A stretch of 64,000 nt of DNA from Corynebacterium aurimucosum ATCC 700975 (GCF_000022905.1 NC_012590.1:806001-870000), one strand, 5' to 3'; positions 31,039 to 39,987 are shown, numbered from the stretch's first letter. Made by a program: numbers and translations. The notes: generated by a model from the sequence alone, not told the origin.

Positions 31039-32442
31039 ATGAACGCAGCTATCGATCGCTATTTCAAGATTTCCGAACGCGGATCCACCGTAGGAACCGA
31101 GGTCCGCGCCGGCGTGGTCTCGTTCTTCGCGATGGCCTACATCATTCTCCTCAACCCTCTCATCCTGGGTACCTCCGCCGACTCCGCCGGTACCACCCTG
31201 GGCATCCCGCAGGTTGCTGCCGCCACCGCCCTGGTGGCTGGTGTCATGACCATCGCCTTCGGCATGATTGCGCGCTACCCGTTCGCCATGGCTGCGGGCT
31301 TGGGTATGAACACCTTCGTGGCCGTGACCATGGTTTCCCTCAACGGCCTGGAATGGCGCGAGGCCATGGGTCTCGTCATCATTGAAGGCCTCATCATCGT
31401 CCTGCTGGCCATCTCCGGTTTCCGCCAGGCGGTCTTTGACGCTATCCCCGCCTCGATGAAGGCCGCGATGGGCGTGGGTATTGGTATGTTCATCGCGCTC
31501 ATCGGTTTCGTGGATGGTCACTTTGTTACCCGCGTGCCGGATGCTGCGATGACCACTGTTCCGGTGAGCCTGGGCGTTAACGGCTCGATCGCTACGTGGC
31601 CGGCCTTCGTCTTCGTCGTGGGCCTGATTCTCTCCGCCTTCTTCGTCATCCGTCGAGTACGCGGCGGCCTGTTCATCGGCATCGTCATCACCACCATCAT
31701 CGCCATGATCATTCAGGCACTGACCGATTCCGAGGACTGGGGCATGGCCACCCCGGAGGTGCCCAGCTCACTGGGTGGTCTGCCGGATCTCTCGATTGTG
31801 GGCCAGGTCGATCCGATTAGCGCCTTTACCAAACTCGGCGTGGTTTCCACGGTCTTGCTGATCTTCACCCTGCTGCTCACCAACTTCTTCGATGCCATGG
31901 GCACCATGAACGGCTTGGGCAAGCAAGCAAACCTCGTGGACGAGAAGGGCAACCTTCCGAACATGAAGACCGCCCTGGTGGTTGAGGGCTTTGGCGCCGT
32001 TGCCGGTGGCGCCGGTTCGGTCTCCTCCAACACGGTGTTTGCGGATTCGGCGGCCGGCATTGGTGACGGTGCCCGCACCGGCCTGGCCAACGTGGTGACC
32101 GGTGTGATCTTCTTGCTGGCCATGTTCCTCACCCCGCTCTACGAGATCGTGCCCATTGAGGCAGCGGCCCCCGTCCTCGTCGTCGTGGGCGTGATGATGG
32201 CGGCACAGCTCAAGGACATCGAGTGGAACCGCATGGAGGAGGCCATTCCGGCCTTCCTCACCATCGTGGTCATGCCCTTTACCTACTCCATTGCTAACGG
32301 TATTGGTGTGGGCTTCATCGCTTATGCCCTGATGGCTACCTTTGCCGGCAAGGCCAAGAAGGTGCACTGGGTCATGTGGCTCGTGGCCGCCCTCTTCGTG
32401 GTCTACTTCGCCATGGAGCCCATCAGCTCGCTGCTGGCTTAG
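31039..32442 (+). CDS. NCS2 family (AzgA-type) purine permease
   Basis: 467 residues with about 12-14 membrane segments. AzgA-family marks are visible: 'GTEVRAGVVSFFAMAYIILLNPLILG' at the N-terminus, 'YPFAMAAGLGMNTFVA', 'MKAAMGVGIGMFIALIGF', 'TNFFDAMGTMNGLGKQANLVDEKG' and 'AGSVSSNTVFADSAAGIGDGARTGL'. Members take up adenine, guanine, hypoxanthine or xanthine by proton symport. Which purine is not predictable. The preceding hairpin terminates the upstream gene, so this gene should have its own promoter; none is obvious beyond a TTCATTTCT-rich stretch. Confidence 0.93.
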   Translation: MNAAIDRYFKISERGSTVGTEVRAGVVSFFAMAYIILLNPLILGTSADSAGTTLGIPQVAAATALVAGVMTIAFGMIARYPFAMAAGLGMNTFVAVTMVSLNGLEWREAMGLVIIEGLIIVLLAISGFRQAVFDAIPASMKAAMGVGIGMFIALIGFVDGHFVTRVPDAAMTTVPVSLGVNGSIATWPAFVFVVGLILSAFFVIRRVRGGLFIGIVITTIIAMIIQALTDSEDWGMATPEVPSSLGGLPDLSIVGQVDPISAFTKLGVVSTVLLIFTLLLTNFFDAMGTMNGLGKQANLVDEKGNLPNMKTALVVEGFGAVAGGAGSVSSNTVFADSAAGIGDGARTGLANVVTGVIFLLAMFLTPLYEIVPIEAAAPVLVVVGVMMAAQLKDIEWNRMEEAIPAFLTIVVMPFTYSIANGIGVGFIAYALMATFAGKAKKVHWVMWLVAALFVVYFAMEPISSLLA

Positions 32443-32486
32443 CCCGCCTGGGGAGAACACGTGGCCCTGTGCCTAAACTAGGGGCC

Positions 32487-33308
32487 ATGCGTTTTGTCAT
32501 CGATGACCCCACAGACCCTCGCCTGGACGATATCCGCGATCTCAAGCACGCGGACAAGTCCGGCGAGGGTTTCGTCTTTGGTGAGGGCCCACTGTGCGTG
32601 GAGCGCCTGCTGGCCTCACGATTCCCGGTGCGCTGCATCATCGGCTTTGAAGGAAAGCTCGACACTTTCCTAGCGAACCACGATGTTGGCGATATTCCCG
32701 TTTACCAGGTCACTCGAGCAACGTTGGGGGAGGTCACCGGTTTCGACATGCACCGCGGGCTGGTTGCCGCGGCCGACCGCGCAGAGGCCTGGACCGTGGA
32801 TGAAGTCATTGAGGGCGCTCGCACCCTGGCCATCATGGAAGGTGTGGGTGATCATGAGAACATCGGCTCGCTCTTCCGCAACGCCGCGGGCATGGATGTC
32901 GACGGCATCCTCTTAGGCTCGGGTGCGGCGGATCCGCTCTACCGACGCTCGGTGCGTGTCTCTATGGGGCATGTCTTGCGCCTGCCCTGGGCGCGTTTCG
33001 ACGGCGGCTTCACCACGTGGCAGCGGGGTCTAGAGCAGCTGCGTGAAAAGGGCTTCCGGCTGGTGTCGCTGACCCCGCATCCGGATGCTGTGCATATTGC
33101 CGACGCCCTCGAAGGCGCAGACAAGGTGGCCCTGCTGGTGGGTGCGGAGGGGCCAGGACTGACCGAGCATGCCATGCGTGCCACCAACGTGCGCGCCCGC
33201 ATTCCCATGGCAGAGGGCACGGATTCCCTCAACGTAGCGACGTCGGCGGCCATTGCCTTCTACGAGCGCCAGCGCTCCCAGAGGCTCCGCGAGGTCGATA
33301 CCGCGTAG
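32487..33308 (+). CDS. SpoU/TrmH-family RNA 2'-O-methyltransferase
   Basis: 273 residues. N-terminal substrate-binding (SpoU_sub_bind) half, then the knotted SPOUT domain with motif 1 'GDHENIGSLFRNAAG', motif 2 'LLVGAEGPGL' and motif 3 'PMAEGTDSLNVATSAAIAFYE'. It methylates a ribose in rRNA or tRNA; the target is unknown. TAAACT (32474-32479) lies only 7 nt before the ATG, so a leaderless transcript is plausible. Its last 49 bp overlap the 3' end of the convergent gene at 33260. Confidence 0.92.
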   Translation: MRFVIDDPTDPRLDDIRDLKHADKSGEGFVFGEGPLCVERLLASRFPVRCIIGFEGKLDTFLANHDVGDIPVYQVTRATLGEVTGFDMHRGLVAAADRAEAWTVDEVIEGARTLAIMEGVGDHENIGSLFRNAAGMDVDGILLGSGAADPLYRRSVRVSMGHVLRLPWARFDGGFTTWQRGLEQLREKGFRLVSLTPHPDAVHIADALEGADKVALLVGAEGPGLTEHAMRATNVRARIPMAEGTDSLNVATSAAIAFYERQRSQRLREVDTA

Positions 33309-34090
33309 CGGCGTACCAGCCCGCCTAGGTGCTTGGCGGTGCGGAGGATCTCTTCTCCGGTGGATTCCGGTTCGAGATCGTGCTCCTCGTAGTCGTCATA
33401 ATCGTTGAGGCCAAGCTTCGCCACTGAGGTGGTGGCTACCTCGCCCACGCTTCGGCGGGGCGAGGGAGTATCGACCTTGGGCTCAGGGCGCCCGTCGGTG
33501 GCGTAGCCTACGACGTCCACGTCTGGGCCGTCCTCACCCACCTCAATGCCCAGCCAGAACTCCTGGGCGGCTTCGGTGATGGTGAGTGGCTCGAAAGGCA
33601 GGGAGATACCGCCCACGGGCTCATCCATCTCTCCGGCCCAGAAAGGGGCCTCAAAGGTTTCGGGCAAGCCATGATCCTCATAGAGGTTAAAGCGCGTTCC
33701 GCACAGGGAGCGTCGCAGGCGGCTGCCCGTCCAGTGCGCAAACCCGGCGTAGCCGGTCTCCGGATCGGAAGCGAACGCGTAAATCTCCGTGGCGGGCACG
33801 GCCTCGCGCAGGGTGCGGGAGAGCTGCGAGAGAATCAGCTGATCATCGTGGATGATGGTCTGCACGACGGTCACACCGGGATAGCCACCCACATAGAACT
33901 CGCTCGCGCCGGGCTCGGCGGAACGGTTGAGGGGGAATTGCCCGATGGGCGTGACGGGTAGAGAGGGATTGAGTTGAGCAAGGAACTTGCGGCCGAAGCC
34001 GCGGTCGGCCTTGGGCTCGCCGCGAAGAACCTCGGCGGGATCGGCGGCGGTGACGTACCAGAGAGTGAGAACGGCGCTTTGGGTATCCAC
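33260..34090 (-). CDS. Uncharacterised actinobacterial protein, 276 residues
   Basis: Begins MDTQSAVLTLWYVTAADPAE, with no signal peptide. The first about 190 residues look like a compact soluble domain ('GGYPGVTVVQTIIHDDQ', 'YAFASDPETGYAGFAHW', 'EFWLGIEV'). The last 80 are charged and low in complexity, with a 'NDYDDYEEHDLEPESTGEE' acidic stretch, ending in basic 'SLWERWRS'. The gene keeps its place between a SpoU methyltransferase and sepH, which suggests a conserved corynebacterial protein, but I do not recognise a function. Its 3' end overlaps the methyltransferase tail by 49 bp. Confidence 0.7.
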   Translation of the reverse strand: MDTQSAVLTLWYVTAADPAEVLRGEPKADRGFGRKFLAQLNPSLPVTPIGQFPLNRSAEPGASEFYVGGYPGVTVVQTIIHDDQLILSQLSRTLREAVPATEIYAFASDPETGYAGFAHWTGSRLRRSLCGTRFNLYEDHGLPETFEAPFWAGEMDEPVGGISLPFEPLTITEAAQEFWLGIEVGEDGPDVDVVGYATDGRPEPKVDTPSPRRSVGEVATTSVAKLGLNDYDDYEEHDLEPESTGEEILRTAKHLGGLVRRYAVSTSRSLWERWRS

Positions 34091-34103
34091 GGCAGGTTAC
34101 TCG

Positions 34104-35273
34104 CTAATTGCGGGGGCGCTTGGTAGAGGAGCGAACGCCGAGCAACACATCCTCCCAGTGCGGGGTGACGGCCTTACGGCGACGCTTGGTGGGCTTGGGC
34201 TCCGGATCCGGGTTCTGGAGGAAGTCCTCGTCCACTCCCGTTTCCTTCTCCTCCGACTGCTGCGCGGACTCTTCGGTAGCGGCGGACGCCTCCTCAGCAT
34301 TTGCAGTGTCGGCCGGGTGCTCTCCGCCGTGCGGGGAGGGAAGCACGGAAGGTTCGGCATAACCGTCGGTATCTTCTCCTACGCCGGCGTAGGAGGACAG
34401 CTCCGTCACACCGGGGGCACCAGCGCGCGCGTCCTCGTTGACCTCTAGGTCCTCGGCGTAGTCACGGCCATCGATGGCTTCGTCGTAGCGCTCTCCGCGG
34501 CCTACGGAGGTCAGCGAACGCACTGGCTGTACGAAGTCCGGGTCGGTGAGGTCTGCGGCGACGGAATTGCGTGCTTCCACCGTGGCCGGCGAGGACATGG
34601 TCTGTTTGAAGGTCCACTCGGCCTCGTTGGCGGACAGCCCGGTCTTCCACGTGATGCGCAGGATCCACGGCTCGCCCTGGTGACGGTAGGCATCCCACGT
34701 GGCCTCCGACAGCGAGTGCCCGCGGGCGGCGAAGGCGGTGGCCAGAATCTCCCACAAGGTGAGCTTGGCCGGGCCATCCTCGCGGATGGGGTGCGCCTGC
34801 TTGGCGACGTCCGCGATTCGCGCCCTCTCCAAGAGCACCGGGTGCGCGAAAGGCTCGATGCGGGATTCCGGAACGTCGAGTTCCTCAGCGATCTCCGCGG
34901 CGGTTGCGCCGGCGCGGATGCGGGATTGAATCTCATTGGGGCGCAGGCGGATTTCTTGTGCCTGCGGTGTGGGCTGGCTCTGCGGGGAGGAAGGTGAGCC
35001 GCCAGAGGCAGGCATGACGGTGTGCAAGCCGGTGGAGCGCTCAGCCTGTGCAGACGCGGTGGAGGAATCTTCGGTTGCCGTGGTGGCGTCGTCCTCCTCC
35101 TGGGCGGCCGAGCCTTCCGCCGCGGTTTCGGACTCGGATTCGGCAGAGTCGGCGGGAGCGAAAAGCTCGCGAAGCTCGTCGGTGACTTCGAGGAAGAACT
35201 CCTCACCATCCTCAGCCCGGAGGACGAGCGAGGTGTCAGTTGAGTCGCTGGGTGCGAGGAAAATCTCGCGCAT
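34104..35273 (-). CDS. sepH: Septation protein SepH
   Basis: About 389 residues from the ATG at 35273, which has AAGGAG at good distance; an upstream in-frame Met exists but lacks a site. The N-terminal DUF3071 domain is present ('IFLAPSDSTDTSLVLRAEDGEEFFLEV', 'LRPNEIQSRIRAGATAAEIAEELDVPESRIEPFAHPVLLERARIA' with a helix-turn-helix). An acidic Ser/Glu/Thr linker interrupts the domain at residues about 45-95, which is unusual in length. A conserved C-terminal segment 'RRRKAVTPHWEDVLLGVRSS' ends the protein. In Streptomyces and Mycobacterium SepH binds FtsZ and promotes its assembly at division sites. Confidence 0.88.
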   Translation of the reverse strand: MREIFLAPSDSTDTSLVLRAEDGEEFFLEVTDELRELFAPADSAESESETAAEGSAAQEEDDATTATEDSSTASAQAERSTGLHTVMPASGGSPSSPQSQPTPQAQEIRLRPNEIQSRIRAGATAAEIAEELDVPESRIEPFAHPVLLERARIADVAKQAHPIREDGPAKLTLWEILATAFAARGHSLSEATWDAYRHQGEPWILRITWKTGLSANEAEWTFKQTMSSPATVEARNSVAADLTDPDFVQPVRSLTSVGRGERYDEAIDGRDYAEDLEVNEDARAGAPGVTELSSYAGVGEDTDGYAEPSVLPSPHGGEHPADTANAEEASAATEESAQQSEEKETGVDEDFLQNPDPEPKPTKRRRKAVTPHWEDVLLGVRSSTKRPRN

Positions 35274-35412
35274 GATGGCGCTCCTTAGCCTGGTAGCGGA
35301 CATGTGATGAAGTCCACTTTACCCAGAACATTCCCCGAACTCTGGCAAGAGCGCGGGGCATGTTGTACGCGGCAACAAATAAATGCAACAAATGTTGTTG
35401 TGCGGCTGAAGG

Positions 35413-35428
35413 AGCTTCGAGCGAAGCT
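35413..35428 (-). terminator. Perfect short hairpin at serC stop
   Basis: AGCTTCG AG CGAAGCT is a 7-bp perfect palindrome with a 2-nt gap that overlaps the serC stop codon. No U-run follows on the minus strand, so a termination role is only possible. Confidence 0.35.
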
Positions 35429-36558
35429 TAGCGGTTGTCTAGGACGTAATCGATAGCCTTGATGAGCTTGGTGACGTCCGCCGAATCAATTGCCGGGAAC
35501 AGGCCCACACGCAGCTGGTTGCGGCCTAGCTTGCGGTAGGGCTCGACGTCGAGAATGCCGTTGGCGCGCAGCGTTGCGGCGACCGCAGCGGCATCGACGC
35601 TGTCCTCGAAGTCAATGGTGCCGACCACCAGGGAGCGCTCGGAAGGCTCGGCCACAAAGGGGGTGGCCTCCGGGCGGGCCTCGGCCCAGTTGTAGAGGAT
35701 GGAAGAGTTCTCTGTCGTGCGCTTGACCATCCCGTCGAGGCCGCCGTTGGCGTTCATCCACTGGACCTGGTTCTCCAGCATGAGCAGCGTGGCTACAGCC
35801 GGGGTGTTATAGGTCTGGTTCTTGCGGGAGTTGTCCACTGCAGTCTGCAGGTTGAGGAAGGCCGGGATGAAACGATCGGAGGAGTTGATCTTCTCGATGC
35901 GCTCCAGGGCTGCCGGGGACATTGCTGCCAGCCACAGGCCGCCGTCGGAAGCGAAGCACTTCTGTGGGGAGAAGTAGTAGACGTCAGCATCGGGCATATC
36001 TACCGGCAGGCCGCCGGCACCCGAGGTGGCGTCGATGACGACGAGCTGCTCTGCGTTATCCGGATGAGGGCGGGTTACCGGAACCATAGCGCCGGTGGAG
36101 GTTTCATTGTGGGCCCAAGCGATGATGTCGGCGCCTTCGGCGTCGGCGGCCTTCGGGTCTGGGGCGGTGCCGACCTCTGCTTCGGTGACGAGCGGGGCGT
36201 CGAGCCACGGGGCGGCGGCAGCGGATTTAGCAAATTTAGAGGAGAATTCGCCGAAGCTCAGGTGGGCGGATTTTTTCTCGATCAGGCCGAAGGTTGCTGC
36301 GTCCCAGAAAGCGGTAGCGCCGCCGAGGGAGAGAACGATTTCATAGCCCTCTGGCAGGGAAAATAGCTCAGAAAGCCCCTCGCGAATGGAGCCGACGAGG
36401 TTCTTGACGGCGGGCTTGCGGTGCGAGGTGCCAATGATGGTGTCGGCACCGGCGGTGATTGCCTCAATTTGGGCGGGGCGGACCTTGGAGGGGCCGCAGC
36501 CAAAACGGCCGTCGGAAGGGAGGATATCTGCTGGCAGGACGAGTTCTGAGTTGCTCAT
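35428..36558 (-). CDS. serC: Phosphoserine aminotransferase
   Basis: 376 residues, the actinobacterial SerC type. 'DGRFGCGPSKVRP' opens the domain, 'IIGTSHRKPAVKNLVGSIREGL' binds the phosphate, and the PLP lysine is in 'YYFSPQKCFASDGGLW'. It converts 3-phosphohydroxypyruvate and glutamate to phosphoserine in serine synthesis. It is divergent from gltA across 151 bp, the arrangement conserved in Corynebacterium (serC-gltA). Start ATG chosen because 5' extension is blocked; no very strong ribosome binding site is seen. Confidence 0.95.
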   Translation of the reverse strand: MSNSELVLPADILPSDGRFGCGPSKVRPAQIEAITAGADTIIGTSHRKPAVKNLVGSIREGLSELFSLPEGYEIVLSLGGATAFWDAATFGLIEKKSAHLSFGEFSSKFAKSAAAAPWLDAPLVTEAEVGTAPDPKAADAEGADIIAWAHNETSTGAMVPVTRPHPDNAEQLVVIDATSGAGGLPVDMPDADVYYFSPQKCFASDGGLWLAAMSPAALERIEKINSSDRFIPAFLNLQTAVDNSRKNQTYNTPAVATLLMLENQVQWMNANGGLDGMVKRTTENSSILYNWAEARPEATPFVAEPSERSLVVGTIDFEDSVDAAAVAATLRANGILDVEPYRKLGRNQLRVGLFPAIDSADVTKLIKAIDYVLDNR

Positions 36559-36709
36559 GTGGGCAGTGTAGCCTAATTTCGTTCGCGCACTAGATACTTT
36601 GCCAGGATTGCCAATGTTGGCAGAGTCACAAGTTTTGCTACAGTGTGAAGAGGTTTAGATCTGTCGCGCCGGCTTTGGTCGGCGTTGAACATTGAGGAAA
36701 GGAAAACAC
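36559..36709. promoter_or_regulatory. serC/gltA divergent promoter region
   Basis: The gltA side holds a TACAGT (about 36639-36644) as -10 candidate with TTGCCA or GTTTTG upstream, then GAGGAAAGG as ribosome binding site. In C. glutamicum gltA is controlled by GlxR and RamA; I did not find a clean TGTGA-N6-TCACA site here, only GAGTCACAAG at about 36620. Confidence 0.5.
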
Positions 36710-38002
36710 GTGGCTTCTGAAAAGAACAAGGTTGTACTGCAGTACCCCGGCGGCGAGTACGAGATGGACATTAAGCAGTCCACGGAGGGTGACTCCGGCT
36801 TCGATATTGGCAAGCTCCGTAACGAGACTGGCTTGGTGACCTTCGACCCGGGTTATGCAGCGACCGGTTCCACCGAGTCCAAGATCACCTTTATTAATGG
36901 TGAGGAAGGCATTCTCCGCCACCGTGGTTATGACATCGCGGATTTGGCTGAGAACGCCACCTTTAACGAGGTGTCCTACCTGCTGATTAAGGGCCACCTG
37001 CCGACTGAGGACGAGCTGTCGAAGTTCAACACTGAGATTCGCCACCACACTCTCTTGGATGAGGACTTTAAGGCCGCCTTCAACATCTTCCCGCGCGATG
37101 CGCACCCGATGGCCGTGCTGGCCTCCTCCCTTAACATTCTCTCCGCTTACTACCAGGATCAGCTCAACCCACTGGATGAGGAGCAGCTGGACAAGGCTAC
37201 TGTCCGCCTGCTGGCTAAGGTCCCGATGCTGGCCGCTTATGCCTACCGTGCGTCGCAGGGCAAGCCTTATATGTACCCGGATAACAAGCTCAACGCGCGC
37301 GAGAACTTCCTGCGCATGATGTTTGGTTACCCGACTGAGGAGTACGAGGTTGACCCTGTTGTGGCCAAGGCTCTGGACAAGCTCCTCATCCTCCACGCTG
37401 ACCACGAGCAGAACTGCTCCACCTCCACCGTCCGCATGATCGGCTCTGCGCAGGCCAACCTGTTCGTTGCCATCGCCGGTGGCATCAACGCACTGTCTGG
37501 CCCGCTGCACGGTGGCGCTAACCAGGCCGTTCTGGAGATGCTTGAGGATATCCAGAACAACCACGGTGGTGACGCTACCGACTTCATGAACCGCGTGAAG
37601 AACAAGGAAAAGGGCGTTCGCCTCATGGGCTTCGGCCACCGCGTGTACAAGAACTACGACCCGCGCGCGGCCATCGTCAAGGACACTGCTCACGAGATCA
37701 TCGATCACCTGGGCGGCGACCCGATGCTGGATCTGGCCATGAAGCTCGAGGAGATTGCGCTGAACGACGACTACTTCGTCTCCCGCAAGCTCTATCCGAA
37801 CGTCGACTTCTACACCGGCTTGATCTACCGCGCCATGGGCTTCCCGACGGACTTCTTCACCGTCCTCTTCGCCATCGGCCGCCTGCCGGGCTGGATTGCT
37901 CAGTACCGCGAGCAGCTTGAGCTCAACACCAAGATCAACCGTCCGCGCCAGATTTACACCGGCGAGACCCTGCGTAAGGTCACCCCGCGTAGCGAGCGCT
38001 AA
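36710..38002 (+). CDS. gltA: Citrate synthase
   Basis: 430 residues from the GTG at 36710, with GAGGAAAGG 8 nt before it. Type II citrate synthase with the catalytic residues in place: His232 in 'LHADHEQNCSTST', His267 in 'GPLHGGAN' and His310 in 'MGFGHRVYKNYDPR', with the Asp further on near 'YPNVDFYTG'. It condenses acetyl-CoA and oxaloacetate at the entry of the TCA cycle. Codon use is strongly biased, as for a highly expressed gene. The following FKBP gene is probably separate, since a promoter-like TATACT and a hairpin lie between them. Confidence 0.98.
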   Translation: MASEKNKVVLQYPGGEYEMDIKQSTEGDSGFDIGKLRNETGLVTFDPGYAATGSTESKITFINGEEGILRHRGYDIADLAENATFNEVSYLLIKGHLPTEDELSKFNTEIRHHTLLDEDFKAAFNIFPRDAHPMAVLASSLNILSAYYQDQLNPLDEEQLDKATVRLLAKVPMLAAYAYRASQGKPYMYPDNKLNARENFLRMMFGYPTEEYEVDPVVAKALDKLLILHADHEQNCSTSTVRMIGSAQANLFVAIAGGINALSGPLHGGANQAVLEMLEDIQNNHGGDATDFMNRVKNKEKGVRLMGFGHRVYKNYDPRAAIVKDTAHEIIDHLGGDPMLDLAMKLEEIALNDDYFVSRKLYPNVDFYTGLIYRAMGFPTDFFTVLFAIGRLPGWIAQYREQLELNTKINRPRQIYTGETLRKVTPRSER

Positions 38003-38071
38003 ACAGTAACCTCAGCGGCGGTCTTCCACAGGCTGCCGTGGCTTAGCGTATAGCCCATACGCTGCATTTCT

Positions 38072-38123
38072 AGGGCCGAGCCCCACATCTCCGCTTATAC
38101 TGGAGGGCGTTGTGGCTCGGCCT
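38072..38123 (+). promoter_or_regulatory. Inverted repeat around promoter of FKBP gene
   Basis: AGGGCCGAGCC (38072-38082) and GGCTCGGCCT (38114-38123) are inverted repeats with a TTATACT -10-like sequence (38096-38102) between them. The stem would form in a transcript from gltA and could act as a terminator or a block; a second small hairpin GCGTAT/ATACGC is at 38046-38062. Confidence 0.45.
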
Positions 38124-38174
38124 ACGTGTATGCGGCCAGCAAAGAAGAAAGTAATCCAAGGAGGATAATCCCCA

Positions 38175-38531
38175 ATGGAAAAGCCCGTAATTGAGCCGGC
38201 AACGGAGCCTGCTCCCCAGGACCTTGTCATCGAAGACATTGTGGTGGGTGACGGCGCCGAAGCCCAGCCGGGCGGCTTCGTTGAGGTCCACTACGTTGGT
38301 GTTGACTATGAGACGAACCAGGAATTCGACTCTTCGTGGGGTCGTGGCCAGTCCATCGAGTTCCCGCTGACTGGTCTCATCGCCGGCTGGCAGGAAGGAA
38401 TCCCGGGTATGAAGGTGGGCGGTCGCCGCAAGCTGGTCATCCCGCCGGAGAAGGCTTATGGCCCGGCTGGTGGTGCGCACCCGCTGTCTGGTCGCACGCT
38501 GACCTTCGTTATCGATCTCATCCGCGCCTAG
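38175..38531 (+). CDS. FKBP-type peptidyl-prolyl isomerase
   Basis: 118 residues, a single minimal FKBP domain: 'VEVHYVGVDYETNQEFDSSWGRGQSIEFPLTGLIAGWQEGIPGMKVGGRRKLVIPPEKAYGP' contains the usual active-site Tyr, Asp, Phe, Ile and Trp. No signal peptide or membrane anchor, so cytosolic. It catalyses proline cis-trans isomerisation in protein folding. GGAGGA precedes the ATG. In Corynebacterium it follows gltA, as here. Confidence 0.95.
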   Translation: MEKPVIEPATEPAPQDLVIEDIVVGDGAEAQPGGFVEVHYVGVDYETNQEFDSSWGRGQSIEFPLTGLIAGWQEGIPGMKVGGRRKLVIPPEKAYGPAGGAHPLSGRTLTFVIDLIRA

Positions 38532-38570
38532 GCGAGAAGGGCTAAGCACCCCTTTTTATCTCCTTGAACG

Positions 38571-38630
38571 ACGCCCTGACCGGCCGTGCACTAGAGCACG
38601 GTACACATTGGTGAGGGCGTTTCGCGCGTT
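38571..38630 (+). terminator. Double hairpin between FKBP and aldo/keto reductase genes
   Basis: Inner stem CCGTGC/GCACGG (38584-38589, 38596-38601) sits inside outer ACGCCCT/AGGGCGT (38571-38577, 38614-38620), followed by TTCGCGCGTTTTGT. A smaller AAGGG/CCCCTTTTT hairpin is at 38537-38557. Confidence 0.55.
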
Positions 38631-38702
38631 TTGTCTGGGCTGAAGGATTCGTGCTGCCCTTTTCCACCACGCAGGGCGCGGGAGTGCGGCACAATGGAGG
38701 AC

Positions 38703-39551
38703 ATGAGTGTCCCACAAACTACGTTCAATGATGACCGCGAGATGCCGCTGCTGGGTCTCGGCACCTACAAGATGCACGGGGAGGAGCTTGTCCGCTCCGT
38801 GCGTGAAGCCATCGACCTGGGCTACCGCCACTTCGATACTGCCACCCTCTACGAGAATGAAGAAGAGCTAGGCCAAGCGCTCAACGCCGCTATGAAGGCT
38901 GGCGACGTGACCCGTGATGAGCTCTTTATTACCAGCAAGGTCTGGCACGACCACCACGGCAAGGACAAAGTGGGCCAAGCCTTCCGTGAGTCCCTGGACA
39001 AGCTGCAGCTGGATTACCTCGACCTCTACCTGATTCACTGGCCCTGGCCGCAAGGCAGGCTGTACGTGGAAACCTTCGAGGAGATTGCTCGCATGCAGGG
39101 CATGGGACAGATTGCATCGATTGGCGTGGCCAACTTTTATGAGGAAACTCTGCAAACCCTGATCGATGAGACTGGTATTGTTCCGGTCCTCAATCAGGTT
39201 GAGCTGCATCCGGGCTTTACACAGCCGGAGCTGCGTCAGTTCCACGATAGCCATGGCATCGTGACGGAGGCGTGGTCGCCGTTGGCCCGCGGCATTATCC
39301 TCAACAACCCAGAGGTAATGGCCGTGGCCGAGAAGCACGATATTACTGCTGGCCAAGCTGTTCTGGCATACCTGTTGAGCAAGGGGATTTCGGTCATCCC
39401 GAAGTCCAGCCGCCGCGAGCGCTTGGAAGAGAACTTCGCTGCTGCGGAGGTTGAGCTCACTGCAGAGGATTTTGCGGCTCTCGACGCGCTTGATGGCAAG
39501 GAAGGGTTTGGCCGCATGTTCAAGGACCCGCGTGAATTCCCTGGCGACTAA
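38703..39551 (+). CDS. Aldo/keto reductase (AKR5-like)
   Basis: 282 residues from the ATG at 38703; an ATG nine bases upstream (38694) gives three more residues. The catalytic tetrad is complete: Asp45, Tyr50, Lys79 and His112 ('HFDTATLYENEEELGQAL', 'FITSKVWHDHHG', 'LYLIHWP'). The NADPH-binding 'VIPKSSRRERLEEN' is present. Closest in pattern to DkgA/DkgB and prostaglandin F synthase-like AKR5 enzymes that reduce 2,5-diketogluconate or methylglyoxal-type carbonyls. Substrate unknown. Confidence 0.92.
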   Translation: MSVPQTTFNDDREMPLLGLGTYKMHGEELVRSVREAIDLGYRHFDTATLYENEEELGQALNAAMKAGDVTRDELFITSKVWHDHHGKDKVGQAFRESLDKLQLDYLDLYLIHWPWPQGRLYVETFEEIARMQGMGQIASIGVANFYEETLQTLIDETGIVPVLNQVELHPGFTQPELRQFHDSHGIVTEAWSPLARGIILNNPEVMAVAEKHDITAGQAVLAYLLSKGISVIPKSSRRERLEENFAAAEVELTAEDFAALDALDGKEGFGRMFKDPREFPGD

Positions 39552-39987
39552 AGCTTGAACACTTAGGGGGCGCGTGAAGTGCCCGTGAGCGATGGAGCCC
39601 GTCTTCCACACCGTGCTCTTTCTTCCTGCAACGTTTGGGGAGAAGGGTGGGGTGCTGAAGGCGGGCTTTGTTGTGTTCCTGGGGAGGTGGGAAACGCCAG
39701 GGGAGGGCAGTGAAGATCTGTTAAAAACTCTGCGAAGTTTCGGTTTGCTAAATTAGATTCTCACTTTGAATTCTCCTGTGGGGGTGTTAGCGGCGAGCTG
39801 AAAATGCCTTGTAGATGCAGGGGGAGGGGGTAGTAAAAGTGTGTGTTATTAACTTTTCTTGGCAGGATTTACAACCTTGCAAGAGTGGTTAGGTAACTTA
39901 CTGTGCAAGGCAAAACGTGATTGAAGACACTACCTTTTGTCTCTCACCGCGGTTTGTGGAGAAAAGACCCTTTGTAAGGAGAGCGAC
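39552..39987 (+). promoter_or_regulatory. Long intergenic/leader region before the MctC operon
   Basis: About 435 bp without a gene that I can support. It contains TTAAAAACTCTGCGAAG and AAATTAGATTCTCACTTTGAATT (A/T-rich, near 39720-39772), a GTGTGTTATTAACTT (39839-39853) that loosely resembles a GlxR site, and AAGGAGAGCGAC before the ATG. In C. glutamicum the homologous mctC operon is controlled by RamA and RamB. No strong terminator for the reductase gene was found. Confidence 0.45.

Noticed and set aside
39839..39853. GlxR (CRP-like) binding site before the MctC operon
   Set aside because: GTGTGTTATTAACTT lacks the second half of the TGTGA-N6-TCACA palindrome; only a loose resemblance.
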